Shown here one piece after another: positions 7,283 through 15,783 of a stretch of DNA of 42,628 nucleotides. Every line of letters starts with the position of its first letter. Position 1 is the stretch's first letter. The translations under genes were made by a program, and so were the position numbers. This stretch comes from JAALLB01 sp964502215 (GTDB lineage Bacteria > Pseudomonadota > Alphaproteobacteria > Rhizobiales > Rhizobiaceae): NCBI GenBank assembly GCA_964502215.1, contig CAZCUN010000027.1, forward strand, positions 1 to 42,628, in the 5' to 3' direction. The notes under the pieces are model-generated. The model did no database searches, was not told the origin of the DNA, and saw nothing but the letters and a program-made list of their open reading frames with translations.

Positions 7283-9208
7283 CTAAAGATTCTTCTGGCC
7301 AGTATTAATTGCCAATGTTCTATTTTGTTTCGAGTACTCGGGTCCGACAATATAATCTTCGCGTGCCAATTCTGGGTTCAATGTTGAAGTGGTAAGAATA
7401 ACCTGATGAGGTTTGCTCTCTTCATCCATAAAATCAGCTATGACTTTTTGGAAATTACGTACTCTATCTCCAACCATACCTTTGTCTTCAACATTATCTA
7501 AGAGCAAAAATCTGGGATACCTCATCAAAGAATCTTGCAAGGAAGATAGTAGTAATCCAATATAGAGACTGTTTTTTACCACGACCATTCCACTAGCACT
7601 TGTTGTGATATTGGGGTCTCCATTGATTGCAAACCAATCATCCTCAAAACTGAAATTAAAATTATCTAGTTCCTCAAAATCATTGTGTTCTTGCAGGTCT
7701 TTTAGCAGTACTCTTTTGGTTTGATCTGCTATCCTTGTTTTCACCACCCGTCTTCTTTTGTCACGCGCTAACTCCAGAGCTTCAATCTCATTTTTTAACG
7801 CTGTCACAGCATTGGACGCAGCTTCTTTGGCCGTTCTTACAGCATCAATTTGAGTACGAAGATCAGTTAGTCTCTCCAGTTCGTCCAGTCTGGCGTCAAT
7901 TTTCCCAATCGCTCGGCTTTTTTCTGAGACCAATGCCGTCAGACCGTCAATTGAAGCAGTTCGAGCTTCATCAAACTGCTTCATCAAGCGTGTCATATTG
8001 GTTTTGAGTTTAGTACTTTCCTTCTTAGCCGCATCGAGCTTCTCTTTGCGTTGAACTTGAAGTCGTTTGCTCTCAACAATCTGACCTTCTATGTCAATCC
8101 GAAGTTCAAAGAGTTTGGTTTCTTTCTCTTCGACAGGAAGTTTTTCCTTACATAAATGACAATGATCATCTGATGCAGTTTTAAGAGGCTGAAAACATGA
8201 AGGGCAAAGTTCAAATGGTATATCACCGATAGCGGTGTATGTTACGGCAGTCTTGTCAAACTCCTTCAATAGCTGATCAAGGTGGCTAATGAATTGTTCA
8301 CTGTCGGCTATCTCAAATGTAAGAGCAGCAGCCTGACGTTCAAGCTCGACGAGACTCTCTCGCTGCCCGCTCACCTGTTGGTAAAGTTTTCTTCGCTGAA
8401 CTTCAGCAGACTTTGCCATATCACCACTATCAACTTCAGCATTTTGCAATGCTTCAATTTCTTTTAAAAGTGAATTTCGTTTATCTGAAAGGCTGTTCAG
8501 TTCTTCTTCGAATTTTCCCTTGCTGAAATTTTCTCCCAAGTTTGCAACTACCCTTGCGAGGTTAGTCAGTTTAGTTCCCAGCTCACTTTCTAATTTTCTC
8601 TGCTCACGCAACGCGATACGCTTTGAGTACAATTGATTGTTTCCGATACCACAAAGTAGTTCAGAAACTGCTTCACGTGTATCTCTAGGGTCAAAGTCTT
8701 CTGATCGGAAAATCCGTTGGAAAGGTGTTGTTTGATCTACGTACATCAATCTTAAAATTTGATGCATCGTGATATTTGCGCCTTCATCACCAGGGATCTC
8801 TGGCAGATTCAATGCCTTAAAAAGCACTTGGCTAAATGTTGATGAGTGCTCATTGCGAGCATATGGATATCGCTGCCAACCATCTGAAGCTGACTTCATT
8901 CCCTCTTCCATCGTCCCAAAAAAGATCTGCATTGGACGGTTATTTTCAATTGACACATCCCGACGAAGGGTCAATGTCACTCCATTGGCAACAATCTCAG
9001 CGAACACCGCATCACATATGCTAGCTATGGGTTTCCACTTCGTTAGGTTGCCTCCCAAAGCATAGAATATGAAATCTAATATGGAAGACTTACCTGAGCC
9101 GTTGGAACCATGAATAATATTCAACCCCAAATGAAATTTTTGATCATAAGCTCGTTGCCCACCTTTCAGGATAACCAACTGTTTGAGGCGTAAAATGGGA
9201 GTATTCAT
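7283..9208 (-). CDS. ABC-3C system SMC/Rad50-like ATPase
   Basis: A 641-residue ABC ATPase of the SMC/Rad50 architecture. The Walker A motif GSNGSGKSS spans residues 34-42. A long coiled-coil (about 195-325 and 360-500) is broken by a zinc-binding hook with Cys335, Cys338, Cys350 and Cys353. A signature-like SASG (537-540) precedes the Walker B segment LLLDN (568-572) and Glu574. Its ATG overlaps the stop of the middle-component gene (ATGA), so the three genes are coupled. In ABC-3C systems the ATPase is thought to sense or process DNA and to switch on the effector. The assignment to ABC-3C rests on all three neighbours. Confidence 0.88.
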   Translation of the reverse strand: MNTPILRLKQLVILKGGQRAYDQKFHLGLNIIHGSNGSGKSSILDFIFYALGGNLTKWKPIASICDAVFAEIVANGVTLTLRRDVSIENNRPMQIFFGTMEEGMKSASDGWQRYPYARNEHSSTFSQVLFKALNLPEIPGDEGANITMHQILRLMYVDQTTPFQRIFRSEDFDPRDTREAVSELLCGIGNNQLYSKRIALREQRKLESELGTKLTNLARVVANLGENFSKGKFEEELNSLSDKRNSLLKEIEALQNAEVDSGDMAKSAEVQRRKLYQQVSGQRESLVELERQAAALTFEIADSEQFISHLDQLLKEFDKTAVTYTAIGDIPFELCPSCFQPLKTASDDHCHLCKEKLPVEEKETKLFELRIDIEGQIVESKRLQVQRKEKLDAAKKESTKLKTNMTRLMKQFDEARTASIDGLTALVSEKSRAIGKIDARLDELERLTDLRTQIDAVRTAKEAASNAVTALKNEIEALELARDKRRRVVKTRIADQTKRVLLKDLQEHNDFEELDNFNFSFEDDWFAINGDPNITTSASGMVVVKNSLYIGLLLSSLQDSLMRYPRFLLLDNVEDKGMVGDRVRNFQKVIADFMDEESKPHQVILTTSTLNPELAREDYIVGPEYSKQNRTLAINTGQKNL

Positions 9209-9720
9209 CTTAGACGACCTCCTAATTCCAATTTGGTTCTCCTGAACAATCCAGTTGGTCCATCCAAAGGAATTGAAGAAAGATCATCAACAATGAAATT
9301 CATCTGTTTCTGATTTACAGAAATGTAGGCACTTACTTCAGAAACTAGATCAGTTGGGACATCTTGAGTTGATAAATCCAGTTTACCCTCTTCAAATGCC
9401 TGGGAGGACAGTATCTTTTTTGCAACCAATTGATGGAATGCCGCTTTTTGAAATACTTGAAGTTCTCGAAAGACCGTTCGAATATCAGGTAACCTTACAA
9501 AACTATCGGCTGGCTTTGGAATGTCTAGGCGCCTCAACTTGTTTCTAAGATCGCCAAATTCAGTATAGTGGATCTCGTGTAGGTATTCAGGAAATAGAAG
9601 GAATACATCGAGCAACGAAGCGCGCGATATAGACATCGGTTTTGACGTAGCCGAACGGAGGGCTATCATTCTGAAACAGCAATGATGTGGATCTCTCATT
9701 GGATGCCAGATCCTAATCAT
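9205..9720 (-). CDS. ABC-3C system middle component
   Basis: A 171-residue protein matching the layout I know for ABC-three-component middle components: an N-terminal IWHPMRDPHH, an FRMIAL segment, LLDVFLLFPEYLHEI (residues 36-50), a winged-helix-like body, and a C-terminal PLDGPTGLFRRTKLEL motif. It should link the ATPase to the effector. Its start overlaps the effector gene by 8 bases and its stop overlaps the ATPase gene by 4. The ribosome-binding site is GGAAG. The subfamily number within the middle components was not determined. Confidence 0.8.
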   Translation of the reverse strand: MIRIWHPMRDPHHCCFRMIALRSATSKPMSISRASLLDVFLLFPEYLHEIHYTEFGDLRNKLRRLDIPKPADSFVRLPDIRTVFRELQVFQKAAFHQLVAKKILSSQAFEEGKLDLSTQDVPTDLVSEVSAYISVNQKQMNFIVDDLSSIPLDGPTGLFRRTKLELGGRLR

Positions 9721-10915
9721 CGTTTTTCTTCCAATCGATATGACAATTACCAGTCAAATAGTAGATGGCACTATGAACATCAGCAATGTTAAAAAGATCA
9801 TTTGACGACTCCTTCTCGCTCAAAGGCTGTAATAGCTTTGAATGAATAGCACTATTGACAGCAGCTTCATCTGCTCCCGCTCTTATCAATGGGGCAATAT
9901 GTATGCGAAATAGAGTCAAGACTTCGCTCAAGAATTGTCGGTACTTTCTCCTTGCGCTGGCAGAAATAACGTTCCTTCTGACCTTCATATGAATTCGTTC
10001 CTTTTCAGCAGCAGCATCATCTATTTCTTTTTCGCTCTTTCCGCCTATTTCTAATTTCTCAGCGAGTGAAAGACGGTCACCCTTCACAGTCTCGATGTAG
10101 TATTCTAAATCATCGATCGAATGGGAATCACTAGCATCCAATCGCTGTTCTAAAAAAAGCTCGTCGAGAAAATTCAATATGCAAACATAACCAAAATCTT
10201 CTGGGTGCCCGAACTTACAAATGTCCTGATGGTTAGCGTCGACACCTATGGGATCGCAATCAGCAACGCCCGGGTCTGCGGAGACTGCATCAACCACCAT
10301 CGCACCATTTGTTTTCATCGTTTCGAAAAATGCAGCGGATCGGACACCAGAAGCATGAGCCTTATTTTTATACCAAGTACCTAAATCTAAGATATGCTCG
10401 TTTGCTTTGGTAAGCTCAGAAGTTTGTTTTGACGCTACCCCAGGAATTAAGTTTAGAATTGAAGCCAAGCCTGAACCATTATGAGGGCTCGCTATAAAAA
10501 TGACACCTTTGCAATTGTCAAAGATAGCATTTTTTGTGGCCGTAGTTGAGCTTTCGCAAGCTCGTAGCATCGCTTTCGCAATAATGCCGCCCAAGCTATG
10601 GCAAATCAAAACAAGAGGCCTACTACCAATTTTTTTTGCCCGCAATAATTCCGACAAGCTCGATGCTACCGTGAGCAAAGAAAGATCTGGTTTATCGAAA
10701 TACGAACTATATTTAGAAGTTGGATAATCAAGCCCCCAAATTGAAATACCTGGGAATTTTTGTGATAAAAATATAGGCCAAACATCTCCAGCTTCACCTG
10801 AAGTATTTTGCCAACAGGTTTTAAACGCATCACCCAATCCATGTAAAAAGATGACATCAGCTACAGGTAATCCATTCGGAGGAGTATAAATTTCGTTTAA
10901 TTGAAAGTCAGACAA
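9713..10915 (-). CDS. ABC-3C effector: alpha/beta hydrolase (lipase-like) with ABC-3C C-terminal domain
   Basis: A 400-residue protein. Residues 1-250 are an alpha/beta hydrolase of the SERAC1/PGAP1-like kind: oxyanion loop FLHGLGDAF (23-31), Ser107 in CHSLGG, and a candidate catalytic His229 in ANHQDICKF. The last 75 residues carry the LTGNCHIDW motif (387-395), which I recognise from the C-terminal domain of ABC-3C effectors and which couples them to the other components. The start is a TTG with AGGT before it. It opens a tightly overlapping operon. The likely function is a toxic esterase/lipase unleashed on invasion. The target is unknown. Confidence 0.85.
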   Translation of the reverse strand: MSDFQLNEIYTPPNGLPVADVIFLHGLGDAFKTCWQNTSGEAGDVWPIFLSQKFPGISIWGLDYPTSKYSSYFDKPDLSLLTVASSLSELLRAKKIGSRPLVLICHSLGGIIAKAMLRACESSTTATKNAIFDNCKGVIFIASPHNGSGLASILNLIPGVASKQTSELTKANEHILDLGTWYKNKAHASGVRSAAFFETMKTNGAMVVDAVSADPGVADCDPIGVDANHQDICKFGHPEDFGYVCILNFLDELFLEQRLDASDSHSIDDLEYYIETVKGDRLSLAEKLEIGGKSEKEIDDAAAEKERIHMKVRRNVISASARRKYRQFLSEVLTLFRIHIAPLIRAGADEAAVNSAIHSKLLQPLSEKESSNDLFNIADVHSAIYYLTGNCHIDWKKNDD

Positions 10916-11068
10916 ATTTTACCTGTAAATATTAATGCGTTTAATAAAAACATGCGCCAATAGAGCATCGGACGCAAGTAATAAGATATATAAACACAAA
11001 TATTTATATGAATAAAACTCAATTTAATTCTAACTATGAAGCTCTATAATATTCAATAGGACTTCGCT

Positions 11069-12307
11069 TTGATACATGTTTCATCACCCACATTTATCAA
11101 AACCACTTCAAAATGGTTTAGTAAGAAAGATTCCCAAGTAATCATGCGCACTGTCATGGTACTTCTTATTTTGGCATCTGCTTTTTTGATATCACAGTTG
11201 AATAGGCCAATTTCGACCTATGTTTGCTTTCCCCCAATATTGCCTTTAATTTGCTTCATGTTAATAAACTTTATGGGTGACAATAACAATTATCTTAAAC
11301 TGCAGAAGGCCATATTTTCTGACGCCTTAAGGTTGATGCGAGATCGGATTGGCTTTGAGTTCGATATGGTTCCCAACATTGTTTTAAACGATAGTGATGT
11401 ATTTTCAGCGCGTGCGCATCTTGAGGGGAATTCAATTTCCATTGAAATCAATCGCGGCTGTATTGAACAGATAGAAACCTTATGGGAAGCGGTTTTGAAT
11501 GAACGCATTTTACTAGATGTAGACGGCGAGAAGCTATCGAACACAGATGGAAAATCGCTTGATAAAGACTACCTTGTTCATGTTTCCCTTGTTTGGTTGG
11601 TGCTTCATGAATTGACACATGTGCGATTGGGGCATCTGGATTTATTGGATGTAACATCGCTTGCTGAAGTTGAACCAGCAAGTGAAAAATCAGAAATTAG
11701 ATTTCTACAGAGTTTGTCTGAACATTTTACAGATGATGAGTTGAAACTCATTCGTCCATGTCTGGAATTACAAGCAGACAATGATGCAACGGAAATCTTG
11801 TTTGGTGGTTATGATGAGAATAAATGGGATCAGTTTCGTTTAGAAGTAGCTAGCATCTTTGTAGTCGTGGCTTTAATGGAACGTGCGGAAACAGAGCTTG
11901 ATATCTCCGATGAAGAAAGAACCTACCCTAAAGTTGGCACTCGGTTTTTCACGCTGTTTGCTCAATTGTTCCAGTATTGGCTTTATGGGGACGCGAAACT
12001 GGAGGCCGGTGATAGTGAATCTTTTGTCCGTACAGAGCGCCAACCTCAAGGGGAAGATTTTGAGCGCTATGCAAAAACCGTTTTAGCTTTGACCATAAGT
12101 GATGCAATTCAGATTGCTGCAATTGCTGGAGTAACCAGCTTTTTAGATGATATTGGCGCTGGATATGGTTTCTTTGAAGATATTTACAAAATTCAATATG
12201 CGGAAAGTTTAGCTGAAGCCGAGCTTTGTACAGAAGCCGCGAAGCAATGGCGGGAGTTACTGCCGATCAATGAGAAGTTTATGGCAATGAGCGGGTTGCG
12301 AGATTAG
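11069..12307 (+). CDS. Membrane-anchored HExxH metallopeptidase-like protein
   Basis: A 412-residue protein with two hydrophobic segments near the N-terminus (about residues 27-45 and 52-70). The zinc motif HELTH is at 180-184 and a candidate third ligand Glu233 follows in LELQADNDA, a layout like M48-type gluzincins. The remaining part is acidic and helical. The start is a TTG with AGG 8 bases before it; a later in-frame ATG at 11144 would remove 25 residues. It lies 153 bases from the ABC-3C operon, divergently oriented, and ends 3 bases before a convergent gene. Peptidase activity is inferred from motifs only. Confidence 0.65.
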   Translation: MIHVSSPTFIKTTSKWFSKKDSQVIMRTVMVLLILASAFLISQLNRPISTYVCFPPILPLICFMLINFMGDNNNYLKLQKAIFSDALRLMRDRIGFEFDMVPNIVLNDSDVFSARAHLEGNSISIEINRGCIEQIETLWEAVLNERILLDVDGEKLSNTDGKSLDKDYLVHVSLVWLVLHELTHVRLGHLDLLDVTSLAEVEPASEKSEIRFLQSLSEHFTDDELKLIRPCLELQADNDATEILFGGYDENKWDQFRLEVASIFVVVALMERAETELDISDEERTYPKVGTRFFTLFAQLFQYWLYGDAKLEAGDSESFVRTERQPQGEDFERYAKTVLALTISDAIQIAAIAGVTSFLDDIGAGYGFFEDIYKIQYAESLAEAELCTEAAKQWRELLPINEKFMAMSGLRD

Positions 12308-12310
12308 CTT

Positions 12311-13132
12311 CTAATCTGCAGTGACTTCTACTTCAAACACATGCAATCCACGTTGGGATTTTGGCTGACTTGTATAAAACCCAGCAAGAAGCCTTAAAAT
12401 TGTTCCATCCAGTTCTATTCGATCTTCAATATAACGCATGAACTCTAGTGGTGGTGGGGCTGGTGTCTGGATTAGAATAAACTTGTGCACTCCTGTTTGG
12501 TCGCGTTCGCAAATATGCGCATCAGTTCCATCTTCATGAAACCCTGGTACATAGATGGTATTGGATTTAAGTTTAAATTCCGCGGTCAAACCACCCCAGT
12601 TTAATCCTGCCTGTTGAAGGCAAAAGACATGTCCTGTTTTGAATTTACCTGAAAACTCTATTCTAAACCACTGGTCGAGAGGCACTGATTGTTGTGGGTT
12701 CGACTTCTTGGCATTCTTGTCTGATTGAACCAGTCCAGTTCCTTCTTTTTTCAAATCTGGTTTTGGAACAGCTTTACCTGAATTACGAATAGCTTCGGCT
12801 TCAATGATCTGGTTCCAAAACTGTACACCTTGCTTGTCGAATGCCTGCTCAAAAGCTTGAACATGGCCAAGAGCCAATTGCTCAGCTTCAGTTTCATTTT
12901 GTATCTGGGGTAAGTGTTTTTGCAGAAGTATCAGTAAAACATCGAAACTATCATCAGGCATGACTGCAAAACCATCTGCTGTGACATTGTTCGCCCACCC
13001 ATAGACGGTAGAACGTCTTCGCTCAAAGCTTTCTGCAAGGTCATTCCATGAACCACCATATGCTTCATCAGCGAGTATCCTGAGTTTGCGTCCAAGCGCT
13101 TCGATTTCCATTACATTTTTTGTCCTTCTCAT
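12311..13132 (-). CDS. Putative DNA-binding protein with C-terminal sensor-like domain
   Basis: A 273-residue protein. The N-terminal 60 residues contain a helix-turn-helix-like stretch (GGSWNDLAESFERRRSTVYGW). A low-complexity linker (about 115-145) leads to a beta-rich C-terminal half (WFRIEFSG, GHVFCLQQAGLNWGGL, IYVPGFHEDG), reminiscent of DUF4384-type beta domains. The start could be the ATG at 13132 or the next in-frame one at 13111; neither has an excellent ribosome-binding site. It is divergent from the long rightward operon, so it is a plausible regulator of that operon. This remains inference. Confidence 0.6.
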   Translation of the reverse strand: MRRTKNVMEIEALGRKLRILADEAYGGSWNDLAESFERRRSTVYGWANNVTADGFAVMPDDSFDVLLILLQKHLPQIQNETEAEQLALGHVQAFEQAFDKQGVQFWNQIIEAEAIRNSGKAVPKPDLKKEGTGLVQSDKNAKKSNPQQSVPLDQWFRIEFSGKFKTGHVFCLQQAGLNWGGLTAEFKLKSNTIYVPGFHEDGTDAHICERDQTGVHKFILIQTPAPPPLEFMRYIEDRIELDGTILRLLAGFYTSQPKSQRGLHVFEVEVTAD

Positions 13133-13252
13133 TCAGTTCTGCGCCCAAAGAACTGTCAGACAGAGTCTGATGCTTGTCTGACTCGTTCCATTAATCGGAA
13201 TGCTAGTGGGTTTTTGCGTTCAATGAAACTCAAGAACCGATTGGAATTCAAG

Positions 13253-14542
13253 ATGACTAACAACAAACCCTATCCGCATGACTTGGAATTAGATATTGGC
13301 CCAAAAAAGAAACGCGGTGTCATTCCCCCGTATTTTGAACTGTTCCTTTGGTTGCTACCAATCTTCGCGGGCACATTTTCCGGATGGGCGATGGTGAACT
13401 TGCATCTGGAAGTAACTACTGGTGTTATTGCCAAAGCAGCGCTTGTGGGTGTGGTGGTTGCGATTGTGTCTTATGCGATCAATCGCTTTGCTGTTGATTG
13501 GGGAACAGAACTTGCTGCTGGTGGGTACATGTTGGCGGGTGCTTTTAGCCTCCTTTCTATGATGGTTGTTGCCGCTTGTTTGTGGCTCTTCAGCTTTGGT
13601 GGAATTGTTTTACCGGATGTGCGTATTCTACGCTTTGAAGATCACGGCATTACGCTATCACAAAATCTGCAACACCGTCAGGAACAGGCCTCGAAGGCAA
13701 TGCAGGTCGTACCTGTTATTTCTGCAACACGCGATGATCTTGCCTACCACTCTGTTTGCGAAACCCAGTCTGGATGTTTGTCGAATCGCGGTGGCGGCGT
13801 GGGAACCTTATCACGCGTGCTAGATGAACGAAGCCAACGTGCGAGCACGATTGCTGATCAACTTAATACAGGTACACAAACCTTTGCAGCAATTGTTGCG
13901 CAGGCCAATGAGTTACTTGGTGAGTACCAAACGGTTCTGAATGATGATGAGCTATCACTTAAACAGCGTCGTCAGGAATTGATCCGTATTGATGGTGCCT
14001 TTGTGAATGTGGTCGGTGGCTTGGAGCAAGCAGTTCCAGTTGCTCTTATAAGTGCCTATGCTCAGGAAATACTGGATGGTGTGACTATCCCCAATCGTCC
14101 TGACGCAACTCGTACCGTAAATACGTTGCTACGCAAGCATGGACAGGCATTGCAATCTGTACTGGGGAATATCGAGCGCGAAACCGTTGAGCGCACGCAA
14201 TTTCCAGGAAAAGCTGGTTTGTCAGACACACTTCAATATGTAGGCAACTTTGCGCCCCTCGCTGGTGTTATCTGGGTGGCAGAAGGTATCTTTCCATTAG
14301 CATTGTGGGTTTATACGTGGCTGTTTCTAACTCGTCAGCGTGAGCGTGCAGAACGTATCTCTAATCCTGATAACTCTCTGACTTCTACTACCGTTGCATT
14401 GGCAGATACGTCTGAAACACTTCCAAAGCCGCGCAAGCGTCGTCGCAGGGCAAATAAAAGCCCTGTGGCTAATACCTCACAAACTCTTAATGGCAGCGCG
14501 TCACCGGAGCAATCTCACACAACACATAAGCAAGGAGAATAA
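13253..14542 (+). CDS. Membrane protein of the mobile element, possibly conjugation-related
   Basis: I chose the ATG at 13253 (GGA 8 bases upstream) over an earlier TTG at 13214. The 429-residue protein has about four hydrophobic segments between residues 25 and 125, a long soluble middle, another hydrophobic pair near residues 340-365 and a basic tail (PRKRRRRANKS). No family is recognised. It leads a rightward run in which ten or more genes follow with short gaps or overlaps, including a VirD4/TraG-like ATPase, so a transfer-associated role is possible. Its soluble middle contains two cysteines spaced SVCETQSGC. Confidence 0.6.
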   Translation: MTNNKPYPHDLELDIGPKKKRGVIPPYFELFLWLLPIFAGTFSGWAMVNLHLEVTTGVIAKAALVGVVVAIVSYAINRFAVDWGTELAAGGYMLAGAFSLLSMMVVAACLWLFSFGGIVLPDVRILRFEDHGITLSQNLQHRQEQASKAMQVVPVISATRDDLAYHSVCETQSGCLSNRGGGVGTLSRVLDERSQRASTIADQLNTGTQTFAAIVAQANELLGEYQTVLNDDELSLKQRRQELIRIDGAFVNVVGGLEQAVPVALISAYAQEILDGVTIPNRPDATRTVNTLLRKHGQALQSVLGNIERETVERTQFPGKAGLSDTLQYVGNFAPLAGVIWVAEGIFPLALWVYTWLFLTRQRERAERISNPDNSLTSTTVALADTSETLPKPRKRRRRANKSPVANTSQTLNGSASPEQSHTTHKQGE

Positions 14543-14544
14543 TC

Positions 14545-15069
14545 ATGCCCATCGATGGAAACGCTTCATGGATGAATGGTGGCTTGGCTGTATCGATAGT
14601 TGGTTATGGGTTGTTCAGCGCATTTATATCTGGACCAGAAATCCTTCACCGCGAGAGTTTGAAGCAAGGTTGGCCTAAGCACTGTAAGCAGATTGTTGTT
14701 GCCGGGTTGGAACAGAATCAACCTCAAGAAGATTTTGTACCGCAGATTGACTATCGCGACATGGCGCGTGGTTGGTTTGGTCGCGATGCTGAACCACTGC
14801 TTGAACTCATGCAGCCACTTGGGCAGATGATGGATCAGGCGAATGCCCAAAAAGAGCACGTAAAACGTTTGAATGAAGAGCGTTTGCAAAAGAAGGCTGA
14901 GGAAGCTGGGTCACGATGCCACTGTGCGGTTGTCATGCTTGAAGAGCAACACGTCTCGCTTGGGCTTTATGCGGGAAGCGGCAGATTAGTGACACCTAAT
15001 CTCTTTAAGAACCTTAATTCGGAATTGAAGACAGCATTGCACTCGCAACGCTGTTCACAAGGGAGTTGA
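14545..15069 (+). CDS. Single-pass membrane protein, unknown function
   Basis: A 174-residue protein with a hydrophobic N-terminal segment (about residues 12-30) and a soluble, helical body with a charged coiled-coil-like stretch around residues 95-118. It starts 3 bases after the preceding gene with a clear AAGGAG site. Two cysteines sit close together (SRCHCAV). I do not recognise a family. Its position in the rightward operon near the coupling ATPase makes a membrane-complex role reasonable but unproven. Confidence 0.6.
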   Translation: MPIDGNASWMNGGLAVSIVGYGLFSAFISGPEILHRESLKQGWPKHCKQIVVAGLEQNQPQEDFVPQIDYRDMARGWFGRDAEPLLELMQPLGQMMDQANAQKEHVKRLNEERLQKKAEEAGSRCHCAVVMLEEQHVSLGLYAGSGRLVTPNLFKNLNSELKTALHSQRCSQGS

Positions 15070-15073
15070 TCTT

Positions 15074-15445
15074 ATGATGATAGGAACTTGCAGAGTTGAG
15101 AATGGCTCGGTCATTACGTCCAAGACGACTTATGTTGTGACAGAAGAAACCAGGCCTGATGTACGACGTATCTTTATGGCACCGAGCTTGGTTGTAGCTG
15201 GCGGGCTTACTCTTTTTACCTTTGGCTTTAGTGATCTGCTTTATCCCAGTGAGTTTGTCATACTTGCGTGCGCGATTACTCTTTCGTTATTCGCAGGCTT
15301 GCAGGTTGCGCGTTTGACTATTCTGGATCGTGTAACGCGTGGCACTGAGCAGATGTCGGCGATTTATGGATTGCATTCAACCTTACAAGACGTTCGTTCG
15401 GAAATAGACCAAGCAATTTTTGATTTAAAGGGAGAACGTTCATGA
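15074..15445 (+). CDS. Small two-pass membrane protein
   Basis: A 123-residue protein. A beta-rich N-terminal part (residues 1-35) precedes two hydrophobic segments (about 38-58 and 62-82), followed by a helical tail (QDVRSEIDQAIFDLK). The GGGAG ribosome-binding site is good. The next gene overlaps it by 4 bases. The layout resembles small DUF6232-type proteins (soluble strand region plus two membrane helices), but this is a visual impression only. Confidence 0.6.
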   Translation: MMIGTCRVENGSVITSKTTYVVTEETRPDVRRIFMAPSLVVAGGLTLFTFGFSDLLYPSEFVILACAITLSLFAGLQVARLTILDRVTRGTEQMSAIYGLHSTLQDVRSEIDQAIFDLKGERS

Positions 15446-15783
15446 GTGTTTCCAAAGATAGATCAACAAACGGCATGCCAATTAAGCCACCGTTTAATGA
15501 GGGTGGGACGATACTGGGTGTTAATGCCAAGCTGTTGCATGGCGCTATATTAGGTGTCGTTGCCTACTTTATCTGGCCTGATGATCCCAAGTGGTGGGGC
15601 TTTGGCATGTTCTCGATAATCCTTGGTGCTGCGTCAGTTGCGCTTGTGATCGAAGCCATTCGGTCAGCCATGAAGTTGCATGCTGCCAAGAGACGTTGGG
15701 CAGCGCTTCAAGCACTGGGAAATGCGCCAAAGAATGCACGTCTTGCAGGCAAGCATGGCCTTCGTAGTGGAGGCATGAATTGA
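15442..15783 (+). CDS. Small two-pass membrane protein upstream of coupling ATPase
   Basis: A 113-residue protein with two hydrophobic segments (about residues 33-49 and 55-76) and a basic, alanine-rich C-terminus. A GGGAGAACGTTC site precedes it, and it overlaps the previous gene by 4 bases. The coupling-ATPase gene follows with a shared base. Small membrane proteins directly before VirD4-type ATPases can anchor them, which is plausible because the ATPase here lacks N-terminal membrane helices. No family is recognised. Confidence 0.65.
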   Translation: MSVSKDRSTNGMPIKPPFNEGGTILGVNAKLLHGAILGVVAYFIWPDDPKWWGFGMFSIILGAASVALVIEAIRSAMKLHAAKRRWAALQALGNAPKNARLAGKHGLRSGGMN

